A stretch of 5,929 bases of DNA from the NCBI GenBank assembly GCA_902778205.1, contig CACYWX010000275.1:1-5929 (forward strand). Reading direction: 5' to 3'. Made by a program: the position numbers and the translations under genes. Under the pieces are notes generated by a model. That model was not told the origin of the DNA. It did not search any database and saw only the letters and a list, made by a program, of their open reading frames with translations. The DNA comes from an uncultured Ruminococcus sp. (GTDB lineage Bacteria > Bacillota > Clostridia > Oscillospirales > CAG-272). Within the stretch, counting starts at the first letter, position 1. Every line of letters begins with the position of its first letter. Below, piece after piece: positions 1 to 5,044 of the stretch.

Positions 1-15
1 TCTGTTTTTATTTGA

Positions 16-97
16 TGGGGGAAGGTGGATTCGAACCACCGAAGGCGGTGCCAGCAGATTTACAGTCTGTCCCCTTTGGCCACTCGGGAATTCCCCC
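16..97 (-). tRNA. tRNA-Tyr (anticodon GTA)
   Basis: Read on the minus strand this is a class II tRNA of 82 nt. The 7-bp acceptor stem pairs GGGGGAA (97-91) with TTCCCCC (23-17), followed by discriminator A (16). The D-arm stem is CCC (88-86) with GGG (74-72). The anticodon loop CTGTAAA puts GTA at 63-61. The long variable arm has a GGC/GCC stem, and the T-arm GGTGG-TTCGAAT-CCACC is perfect. The long variable arm with GTA identifies tyrosine. CCA is not encoded (TCA follows the discriminator), so it must be added after transcription. One oddity is that the outermost anticodon-stem pair is A70 against C54, a mismatch. No terminator is seen before the left edge, so further tRNA genes may follow downstream. 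Confidence 0.97.
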
Positions 98-106
98 ATG
101 TCCACT

Positions 107-120
107 CCGGTTCTCACCGG
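107..120 (-). other. Hairpin in the pre-tRNA-Tyr 5' leader
   Basis: On the minus strand the leader reads CCGGT-GAGA-ACCGG: a 5-bp stem closed by a GNRA-type GAGA tetraloop. It ends 9 nt before the mature tRNA 5' end and begins about 3-4 nt after the predicted transcription start near 123-124. It could protect the 5' end or shape RNase P processing. That role is inference; only the inverted repeat is seen. Confidence 0.5.
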
Positions 121-129
121 CGCTTGATC

Positions 130-158
130 ATTATAACACGGTGCGCAGGATTTGTCAA
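130..158 (-). promoter_or_regulatory. Consensus housekeeping-sigma promoter of tRNA-Tyr
   Basis: On the minus strand TTGACA (158-153), a 17-nt spacer and TATAAT (135-130) match the sigma-A/sigma-70 consensus at all 12 positions with ideal spacing. Transcription should start near 123-124, leaving a leader of about 26 nt before the tRNA. Such strength is expected for a stable-RNA gene. A-rich sequence directly upstream of the -35 box fits an UP element. Confidence 0.93.
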
Positions 159-249
159 GGGGATTTTTCAGGTTTTTTCCGGGATTTTGACCTGTTTTTT
201 CCGGGGATGGCACGGACTCCGGGGCAGGACGGTGCAAAATCCCCTTGAC
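154..249. repeat. 14-bp inverted repeat embracing both divergent -35 boxes
   Basis: GTCAAGGGGATTTT (154-167) is the exact reverse complement of AAAATCCCCTTGAC (236-249), separated by 68 bp. Each arm contains most of a -35 box (tRNA-Tyr on the minus strand, rubrerythrin on the plus strand) plus the 9 bp just upstream. The divergent promoters therefore share the same -35 and upstream context, whether by descent, by shared regulator binding, or by selection for the same polymerase contacts. Confidence 0.8.
164..200 (-). promoter_or_regulatory. Phased A-tracts / likely UP element upstream of the tRNA promoter
   Basis: On the plus strand there are T runs at 164-168, 173-178, 185-188 and 195-200, which are A-tracts in the sense of the tRNA promoter. 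Their centres (166, 175.5, 186.5, 197.5) are 9.5, 11 and 11 bp apart, close to one helical turn each. The first two fall at about -43 and -52 relative to the predicted tRNA start, where the RNA polymerase alpha C-terminal domain binds UP elements. The four together predict intrinsically bent DNA. The two T6 tracts sit in a 22-bp direct repeat (core GTTTTTTCCGGG). Spacing is seen; bending and activation are inferred. Confidence 0.5.
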
Positions 250-273
250 CGCAGGCTGGTTTTATGCTATAAT
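245..273 (+). promoter_or_regulatory. Extended -10 promoter of the rubrerythrin gene
   Basis: TTGACC (245-250), a 17-nt spacer and a perfect TATAAT (268-273), with an extended -10 TG at 265-266. The predicted start is near 280, giving a 5' UTR of about 54 nt. Bases 267-281 resemble the PerR box TTATAATNATTATAA at 10 of 14 defined positions, but six of those matches come from the -10 box itself, so PerR control is only a possibility. Confidence 0.9.
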
Positions 274-278
274 GATAA

Positions 279-335
279 AAGGAGAAGCGTCATCGTTATC
301 CGCATCCATATCAAAAAAACAAGGAGAATCGTTAT
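279..335 (+). repeat. Duplicated SD/start-region sequence in the rubrerythrin 5' UTR
   Basis: AAGGAGA, six extra bases, then ATCGTTAT (279-299) is repeated as AAGGAGA directly followed by ATCGTTAT (321-335). The downstream copy supplies the real SD and start codon (ATG 334). In the upstream copy the matching triplet is ATC (298-300), so it cannot start translation. It probably records a small local duplication. Confidence 0.4.
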
Positions 336-879
336 GAAAAAGTGGAGATGCACCATCTGCGGCGAGATCGTGGAGAGCGACATCCGTCCCGAGAAATGTC
401 CCCTCTGCAAGGCTCCCGGCGAAAAGTTCGAGGAGATCGTGGAAGAAAACCTGAGTTGGGCCGCTGAGCACCAGGTCGGCATCATTGACGGCGTTCCGGA
501 AGAGATCGTCGAGGGACTCCGCTCCAACTTCCAGGGCGAATGCTGCGAGGTCGGCATGTATCTGGCCATGGCCCGCGTCGCCTTCCGCGAGGGGTATCCG
601 GAGATCGGTCTGTACTGGGAGAAGGCCGCTTATGAAGAAGCCGAGCACGCCGCCAAGTTCGCGGAAATGCTGGGCGAGGTCGTGACTCCCTCCACCAAGA
701 CCAACCTGGAGCTACGCGTGGCCGCCGAAAACGGAGCCACGGCCGGCAAGACCGAGCTGGCGAAGAAGGCCAAGGCCCTCAATCTGGATGCCATTCACGA
801 CACCGTCCACGAGATGGCCCGCGACGAAGCCCGTCACGGCAAGGCGTTCAAGGGTCTGCTGGAGAGATATTTCGGCTGA
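334..879 (+). CDS. Reverse rubrerythrin (rubredoxin domain first), peroxidase-type oxygen defence protein
   Basis: The 181-aa product has an N-terminal rubredoxin-like domain with the iron-binding cysteines C6, C9, C22 and C25, followed by a ferritin-like four-helix domain. Likely di-iron ligands lie at E69/E72, in EEAEH (101-105) and in DEARH (164-168). Classical rubrerythrin has the opposite domain order. This order and size match the reverse rubrerythrins of Clostridium, cytoplasmic proteins that take electrons through NADH-linked partners to reduce H2O2 and, in some species, O2. ATG 334 is preferred because AAGGAG (321-326) lies 7 nt upstream and the protein starts directly at the rubredoxin fold; the frame stays open upstream only by chance, through the tRNA. 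The gene is monocistronic, with its own promoter and terminator. Family assignment is firm; the exact electron donor is unknown. Confidence 0.95.
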   Translation: MKKWRCTICGEIVESDIRPEKCPLCKAPGEKFEEIVEENLSWAAEHQVGIIDGVPEEIVEGLRSNFQGECCEVGMYLAMARVAFREGYPEIGLYWEKAAYEEAEHAAKFAEMLGEVVTPSTKTNLELRVAAENGATAGKTELAKKAKALNLDAIHDTVHEMARDEARHGKAFKGLLERYFG

Positions 880-893
880 TCGAACCGGAAAGA

Positions 894-933
894 GGAAGCC
901 GCGGACCGCTCGTCCTGGCTTCCCTTTTTATTT
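894..933 (+). terminator. Intrinsic terminator after the rubrerythrin gene
   Basis: GGAAGCC (894-900) pairs with GGCTTCC (917-923). An inner stem GGAC (903-906) with GTCC (912-915) closes a 5-nt loop. The hairpin is followed by a T-rich tract (925-933, TTTTTATTT). It lies 15 nt after the stop codon and separates the gene from the operon that follows. Confidence 0.85.
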
Positions 934-981
934 CCCATCATTTACCAGTCCGCGTCCGGCGCGGCTGTTCGGAGGTACCGT

Positions 982-1050
982 ATGAAATCCACCCGTTCCC
1001 TTCTGACCGCGCTTCTGGCCGCCTCCGCGCGGAGGAGGCCGGGGCTGTGA
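982..1050 (+). pseudogene. Detached signal-peptide start of the SLH/CAP gene (22-codon ORF)
   Basis: ATG 982 follows a good SD (GGAGG 971-975, 6-nt spacer). It encodes a typical start of a Sec signal peptide: K2 and R5, then a hydrophobic run LLTALLAASA. The frame then turns into RRRPGL and stops at TGA 1048-1050. The SLH coding sequence continues in the -1 frame. The natural reading is that this is the true 5' end of the next gene, cut off by a deletion whose length is 1 modulo 3 and which removed the end of the signal peptide and the first half of SLH repeat 1. No promoter is evident in the 48 nt between the upstream terminator and this ATG. Alternatively it is a short leader ORF coupled to the next start. 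Confidence 0.6.
1017..1040. repeat. 24-bp near-perfect GC palindrome at the frame break
   Basis: The arms are GGCC (1017-1020) with GGCC (1037-1040) and CCTCC (1022-1026) with GGAGG (1031-1035), around a GCGC centre. There is a single g/a mismatch (1021/1036). It can form a very stable hairpin, and G-U and C-G pairs could extend it to about 1013-1044. Its right arm contains the GGAGGAGG that would be the SD of GTG 1047. Such structures promote deletions and cause sequencing and assembly dropouts. Confidence 0.85.
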
Positions 1051-2498
1051 ACGGCGTGGGCGGCGGCCTCTTCGATCCGGAGAGCTCCGTGACGGAGGCC
1101 CAGTTTTACGCCATGCTGCTGCGGACCCTGTCGGACGTTTCCCTGGGAAGCTATGATCCCGGGACCGTGTGGTACGACGTCTACCTGGCGGCCGCGGCGG
1201 AAACCGGTCTGTCGGACGGGGTGTACGCCCTCTCCCCGGATACGCCGCTGAACCGGTTTCAGATGGCGCAGGTCATGTTCAATCTGGTCCGGGGCCCCCG
1301 GGACGAGGAGCATGCGGCGGAGGTGCTGGCCTTGATCCCGGACGGGACCGCGGTTCCGGAGGGTTACCGGTACGCCGTGGCCTTCGCTTATTCCGCCGGG
1401 CTGATCCGGGGCATGGATGCGGCGGGCTCCTTCCTGGGGGATCTGCCCATGACCCGTGCCCAGGCCGCGGCGGTGTGGTGCCGTCTGGCGGATTATCTGG
1501 CGGAATTCGGCGCGAACGATGAGGCCCCCGACGGTCCCGGAGCGGAAGAGCCCGGCCCGGATGGCGGCACGACTCCTCCCGCGTTTCCCGGAACGGAGGA
1601 CCTGATCGTTCCCGGAAATCCCCGGAGGGATGAGCCCGCTCCCGCTGACACCGGAGAGAACCTGTCCGGCAAGGTCCTGACGGTGAACGGATCGAACTAC
1701 CGGGTCGGCATGACCGAGGAGGACCTGACCGCGCTGGCCGGGAAGCCGGACGAGATCCTCGAGGCCTTCGGGGACTACCGGTGGTACGTGTTCGGCACCG
1801 GCGATTATGAGCGGAGCTTTTTCGCCGCCGGAGTGACGGAGGGGCGCGTGGTCCTGCTCCTCTCGGCAGGCAAGGCATTCTCCGTCGATTACCTGGGCGC
1901 TCCGCAGACCTGGGGCTCCACGGTCGGCGGCCTTCCCCACGGATCGCAGGCGGAGAAGGTCACGGAGGAGGGAGCGGCCGACAGCACGACGCTCTTCTTC
2001 GACAGGAACAACGGATACGCCCTCTTCATGGTCCTGGCCGCCGAAAAGCAGTACCTGCGGATCCCCTTCTACGCCGGAACCTTCAGCGTCACGGCGGAGG
2101 AATGCGAAGGGGAGGCCCGCCTGATCCTCCATCTGGTCAACGCCACCCGGGCGGGATACGGCGCCGCCCCCCTCGCCTGGGATCCCGCGGCGGCTGAGGC
2201 GGCCCTGCTCCACGCGGAGGACATGACCCGGCTGAACTATTTCAGCCACGACAGCGCGGACGGACGGACCCTGAAGGACCGTCTCCTCGCGGCGGGAACA
2301 GGGACCCTTTCCGCCTGGGGCGAGAACATCGCCAGCGGGCACTGGGGAGCCGTGGAGGTCCACGCCGCCTGGATCGCCTCCTCCGGCCACCGGGAAAATC
2401 TGCTGAAGGACTGCTACACCCGGTTCGGCGCGGGCATTTCCGTGAGCGGAACCGTCTCAAACTATGTGGAAGATTTCTATACCCTGATGGGGGAATGA
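1047..2498 (+). CDS. SLH-domain and CAP-domain (YkwD/SCP-like) surface protein, 5' end disrupted
   Basis: The 483-aa reading frame encodes a cell-surface protein. Residues 1-28 are the second half of an SLH repeat (VNGVGGGLFDP, then VTEAQFYAMLLRTL). SLH repeats 2 and 3 follow at about 42-82 and 96-151; SLH repeats bind pyruvylated wall polymers. A Pro/Gly/Asp/Glu-rich linker runs to about 205. Residues 209-345 resemble the CAP-associated N-terminal domain (VGMTEEDL, WYVFGTGDYE). A CAP domain fills about 358-480, keeping its usual conserved residues: H401 in YFSHDS, E426 in GENIA and H448 in SGHRENLL. The first in-frame start is GTG 1047, with GGAGGAGG (1031-1038) 8 nt upstream, but from there the protein lacks a signal peptide and half an SLH repeat. 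Both belong to the preceding ORF at 982. The cotH-like gene follows after 21 nt. The domains are clear; whether the gene is intact is not. Confidence 0.85.
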   Translation: MNGVGGGLFDPESSVTEAQFYAMLLRTLSDVSLGSYDPGTVWYDVYLAAAAETGLSDGVYALSPDTPLNRFQMAQVMFNLVRGPRDEEHAAEVLALIPDGTAVPEGYRYAVAFAYSAGLIRGMDAAGSFLGDLPMTRAQAAAVWCRLADYLAEFGANDEAPDGPGAEEPGPDGGTTPPAFPGTEDLIVPGNPRRDEPAPADTGENLSGKVLTVNGSNYRVGMTEEDLTALAGKPDEILEAFGDYRWYVFGTGDYERSFFAAGVTEGRVVLLLSAGKAFSVDYLGAPQTWGSTVGGLPHGSQAEKVTEEGAADSTTLFFDRNNGYALFMVLAAEKQYLRIPFYAGTFSVTAEECEGEARLILHLVNATRAGYGAAPLAWDPAAAEAALLHAEDMTRLNYFSHDSADGRTLKDRLLAAGTGTLSAWGENIASGHWGAVEVHAAWIASSGHRENLLKDCYTRFGAGISVSGTVSNYVEDFYTLMGE

Positions 2499-2519
2499 CC
2501 CTGTCCCCGGAGGCTCTCT

Positions 2520-4196
2520 ATGAAGCATCTGACCCTGACCCGCACCATCGCGGCGGCCCTGACGGCGGCTCTCCTGCTCCCCGTCTGCGCCTCCTGTTCC
2601 AAGGACAGCCCGACGGACGTCTCCCATTCCCCGGTTTCCGCGGATGAAACAGACGGAGACAATATCGGGAACGCGGAGGAGACGGACAAAATCCCCGCGC
2701 TGACCTCCGACACAGCGGCCTTCGCGGATTCCAACACCTTCTTCAGCCTGCGCACGGAACGAAAGCGGTCCGATCCCGATGAGCTGGGCGTGACCCTGTC
2801 CTATGACGGCGTGGAGCTGCCCCGGATGGGAAAGACGTATCTGCTCCCCGTGGAGGCGGATTTCCCGGCACAGTCCCTATTAAAGCTGTCGGCGGGAGCC
2901 GGAGCGGAGGAGGGGACCCTGTACGTGGACAGCCACCTTCTCGACATCGGGATCTCCCCTCTGCTGTCCCACAACACCCGCACGGACCTGTGCTTCTGCA
3001 CGGAGGACCGGTACGCCAACCTCGAGCTGTGCTTCACCACCCTGCCGGTGCTGTCCGCGGACGTGAAGCGCTCCTCCCTGGGCTGGGACGACCGGGCATG
3101 CGCCTTCTCCCTCTGGGAGGCGAAGAACGGCATGCTCCGGAGGACCGATTCCCCGGCTGCGATCCGGATCCGCGGCGCGTCGTCCTCCAATATGCCGAAG
3201 ACCGGGCTGAAGCTCTCCCTGAAGGACGGGGACGGCAATCCCGCCAAGCTGCCCCTGCTGGGGATGCGCCGGGACGACGACTGGATCCTTTACGCCAGCT
3301 ATTCCGACAACACCCACGTGCGGGACGCGGTGGGCTGGAACCTCTGGCGGAAGATGACGAAATCCGCGGGTCTCGATCCCTCAGGCGCGCTGGAGACCCG
3401 GTGGGTGGAGCTGATCCTGGGCGGGACCTACGACGGCTTTTACCTGATGATGGAGCCCATGGATCAGAAGACCCTGAAGCTGAACGCGGAAAAGGGCGAT
3501 TCCCTCTTCAAGTGCAAGACCTGGGACGTGCCGGAATCGAAGCTGCTGGCCCGGCAGAACGCCCACGCGGAGTCCTTTTCCTCTCTGGATCGGAAATATC
3601 CCGACCGGAAGGAGGGGACGAAGGAGGACTGGAAGAACATCGCCGCGTTCGTCGCCGTATGCTATGAGAGCTCCGGGGAGGAGTTCGCGGCCGGAGCGGA
3701 GGCGGTGATGGACCGGGACGAGATTCTGGAATACTGGCTGTTCCTGAACCTGACCATGGCGGCGGACAACACCTGGAAAAACACCTACTACGCCGTGCGG
3801 GACGGAAAGGTCACCGCGTATCCCTGGGACCTGGACATCACCTTCGGGCTGGGCTGGAACGGGGACATGGCGAACAACTTCCTGTGGGAGGAGCCCGGCA
3901 TGGACACCCGCACCTACGATTTCCAGGCGGGGCGGCGGCTCATCAAGTACGTTCCCGGATGCGGGGATTATGTCCGTCAGCGGTACGAGACCCTGAAAAA
4001 GGCGGGAATCTGCTCCTCCGACGCTCTCATCGCCGACGCGGAGGTCCAGTGGGCCCTTCTCCACGACAGCGGCGCGTGGCAGAGGAATCTGGACCGCTGG
4101 CCCTCCGTCAGCACCACGGATTCCCTGGATTATTTCAAGGCCACGGTCCGCACCCGCGAGTCCTGGTTCGAGGATTATCTGGAGACCCTGCCGTGA
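2520..4196 (+). CDS. CotH-family kinase lipoprotein
   Basis: 558 aa. A lipoprotein signal peptide (R8, hydrophobic core to about residue 22) ends in VCAS-C26, so C26 is the likely lipidated cysteine and the protein faces outward from the membrane. After an acidic linker, residues of about 75-190 form a beta-rich region. The CotH kinase fold follows: RGASSSNMPK (218-227), matching the RG...K element, DDDWILYASYSDNTHVRDAV, then RWVELILGGTYDGFYLMMEPMD (from R294). The metal-binding WDLD lies at 436-439 with the TFG that follows. CotH of Bacillus is an atypical protein kinase acting on spore-coat proteins; many Clostridia have secreted relatives of unknown substrate. Start ATG 2520 has a GGAGG SD (2509-2513) 6 nt upstream. 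The position between the SLH/CAP gene and a membrane channel gene suggests an envelope substrate. The family is well supported; the substrate is unknown. Confidence 0.9.
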   Translation: MKHLTLTRTIAAALTAALLLPVCASCSKDSPTDVSHSPVSADETDGDNIGNAEETDKIPALTSDTAAFADSNTFFSLRTERKRSDPDELGVTLSYDGVELPRMGKTYLLPVEADFPAQSLLKLSAGAGAEEGTLYVDSHLLDIGISPLLSHNTRTDLCFCTEDRYANLELCFTTLPVLSADVKRSSLGWDDRACAFSLWEAKNGMLRRTDSPAAIRIRGASSSNMPKTGLKLSLKDGDGNPAKLPLLGMRRDDDWILYASYSDNTHVRDAVGWNLWRKMTKSAGLDPSGALETRWVELILGGTYDGFYLMMEPMDQKTLKLNAEKGDSLFKCKTWDVPESKLLARQNAHAESFSSLDRKYPDRKEGTKEDWKNIAAFVAVCYESSGEEFAAGAEAVMDRDEILEYWLFLNLTMAADNTWKNTYYAVRDGKVTAYPWDLDITFGLGWNGDMANNFLWEEPGMDTRTYDFQAGRRLIKYVPGCGDYVRQRYETLKKAGICSSDALIADAEVQWALLHDSGAWQRNLDRWPSVSTTDSLDYFKATVRTRESWFEDYLETLP

Positions 4197-4229
4197 CCTT
4201 ATCTGTCGCGGCCATCATCACTGTCCACC

Positions 4230-4234
4230 GGAGG
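4230..4234 (+). promoter_or_regulatory. Distant ribosome binding site of the TRIC-family gene
   Basis: GGAGG lies 13 nt before ATG 4248, longer than the usual 5-9 nt. A weak GAG (4239-4241) sits 6 nt away. An in-frame ATT (4242) would have ideal spacing from GGAGG, but ATT starts are very rare. ATG 4248 is kept because the first membrane segment begins right after it. Confidence 0.55.
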
Positions 4235-4247
4235 CATCGAGATTTTC

Positions 4248-4934
4248 ATGTCCGGATTTGATACCTTTGTTTTCATCATCGAGCTTGTGAGCATCACGTC
4301 CTTCGGCATCTCCGGAGCCCTGACCGCCATCCGGAAGCACATGGACGTGTTCGGCGTCATCATCGTGGCAGTCACAACGGCCCTGGGCGGCGGCGTCATC
4401 CGGGACCTGCTTCTGGGCGTGATCCCGCCGAAGAGCTTCAACCGGCCCATCTACGCGGCGGTCACGGCCTCCTTCGCCCTCATGACCTTCATCATCGAGT
4501 ATCACCACGCGAAGAGGCACACGCCGGGGGAGCCCTTCACCGGAAAATTCACCGAGGGAGCCATGTTCTGGCTGGACACCCTGGGCCTGGCCGTCTTCAC
4601 CATGGTGGGGGTGGCGGTGGCCCACGAGTCCTCCGTGCCGGACAACAGCTTTCTCTTCTGCTTCGTGGGCGTCATGACGGGCGTGGGCGGCGGCGTCCTG
4701 CGGGATCTCCTGTGTCAGAACATGCCCTACATCTTCGTAAAGCACTTCTACGCCAGCGCCTGCGTCGTCGGGGCCGTGGTCTGCGAGGCCATGTGGGAGC
4801 CGGCGGGAAAGGTGGCCGCCATGCTGACGGGTACGGCGGTGGTCATGCTCCTGCGCTTCTTCGCCGCCCGCTTCCGCTGGAACCTCCCCCGGGTGCCGGA
4901 GGTAGAAGGCGCGGACAGCAGGCCGAAAAAATAA
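4248..4934 (+). CDS. TRIC / UPF0126 (YadS-like) family membrane channel or glycine-transporter-domain protein
   Basis: The 228-aa very hydrophobic protein consists of two tandem homologous halves, the hallmark of the UPF0126/TRIC family. Each half has a membrane helix with a kinked GGG-RD motif: ALGGGVIRDLLLG (45-57) and GVGGGVLRDLLC (145-156). These are preceded by matching segments IELVSITSFGISGAL (11-25) and LDTLGLAVFTMVGVAVA (109-125). About seven transmembrane helices and a charged, cytoplasm-type tail (RVPEVEGADSRPKK) are expected. Characterised prokaryotic TRIC proteins are trimeric K+-permeable channels; the Pfam name 'glycine transporter' reflects an older assignment. It lies 51 nt after the CotH-family gene with no terminator between, and the stop codon touches the following terminator, so it is probably the last gene of the operon. 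Family is certain, transported species is not. Confidence 0.95.
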   Translation: MSGFDTFVFIIELVSITSFGISGALTAIRKHMDVFGVIIVAVTTALGGGVIRDLLLGVIPPKSFNRPIYAAVTASFALMTFIIEYHHAKRHTPGEPFTGKFTEGAMFWLDTLGLAVFTMVGVAVAHESSVPDNSFLFCFVGVMTGVGGGVLRDLLCQNMPYIFVKHFYASACVVGAVVCEAMWEPAGKVAAMLTGTAVVMLLRFFAARFRWNLPRVPEVEGADSRPKK

Positions 4935-4960
4935 AAAAGCCGCCGCAGAGCGGTTTTTTC
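4933..4960 (+). terminator. Intrinsic terminator closing the envelope operon
   Basis: CCGC (4940-4943) pairs with GCGG (4950-4953) around a 6-nt loop. The stem extends through a G-U pair into A-tract/T-tract pairing (4934-4938 with 4955-4959), and the T6 run is 4954-4959. The A-tract on the left side would let it work on the other strand as well. It starts inside the stop codon of the TRIC-family gene. Confidence 0.85.
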
Positions 4961-4980
4961 ATGGGAAGAGGCAATTCTCC

Positions 4981-5009
4981 TTGACATTCGCCGAAGGCTG
5001 TGATATCTT
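4981..5009 (+). promoter_or_regulatory. Extended -10 promoter of the unknown lipoprotein gene
   Basis: A consensus TTGACA (4981-4986), 17-nt spacer and TATCTT (5004-5009), with TG at 5001-5002 forming an extended -10. Transcription should start near 5016, about 29 nt before GTG 5045. The sequence before the -35 box (CTCCTTGACA) resembles that of the two promoters at the left end. Confidence 0.8.
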
Positions 5010-5044
5010 ATTTGTATTGAAGAAAACCGAAGGGGGCGGAATCC

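Noticed and set aside
169..200. CAGGT/ACCTG inverted repeat followed by T6, possible plus-strand terminator
   Set aside because: The stem is only 5 bp with a 16-nt loop and no transcript enters from the left on this strand. The T runs are better explained as A-tracts of the opposite promoter.
25..333. In-frame upstream extension of the rubrerythrin gene
   Set aside because: It would read through the tRNA-Tyr gene and both promoters. The SD and the rubredoxin start point to ATG 334.
950..964. CCGCG-tccgg-CGCGG hairpin upstream of the SD at 971
   Set aside because: A 5-bp GC stem is common by chance in this base composition, and it does not cover the SD or start codon.
1045..1050. Programmed -1 ribosomal frameshift joining the 982 and 1047 frames
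   Set aside because: There is no slippery heptamer in the overlap. Joining the frames would still leave SLH repeat 1 without its first half, so missing DNA explains more.
942..2390. 482-codon open frame on the minus strand opposite the SLH/CAP gene
   Set aside because: Its translation is R/G/H/V-rich without domains, and it lies wholly antisense to a gene with clear SLH and CAP motifs. Long antisense frames are expected in GC-rich coding DNA.
3381..4064. 227-codon minus-strand frame opposite the CotH-family gene
   Set aside because: Composition is that of a codon-position shadow, there is no recognisable motif, and the opposite strand holds the conserved kinase residues.
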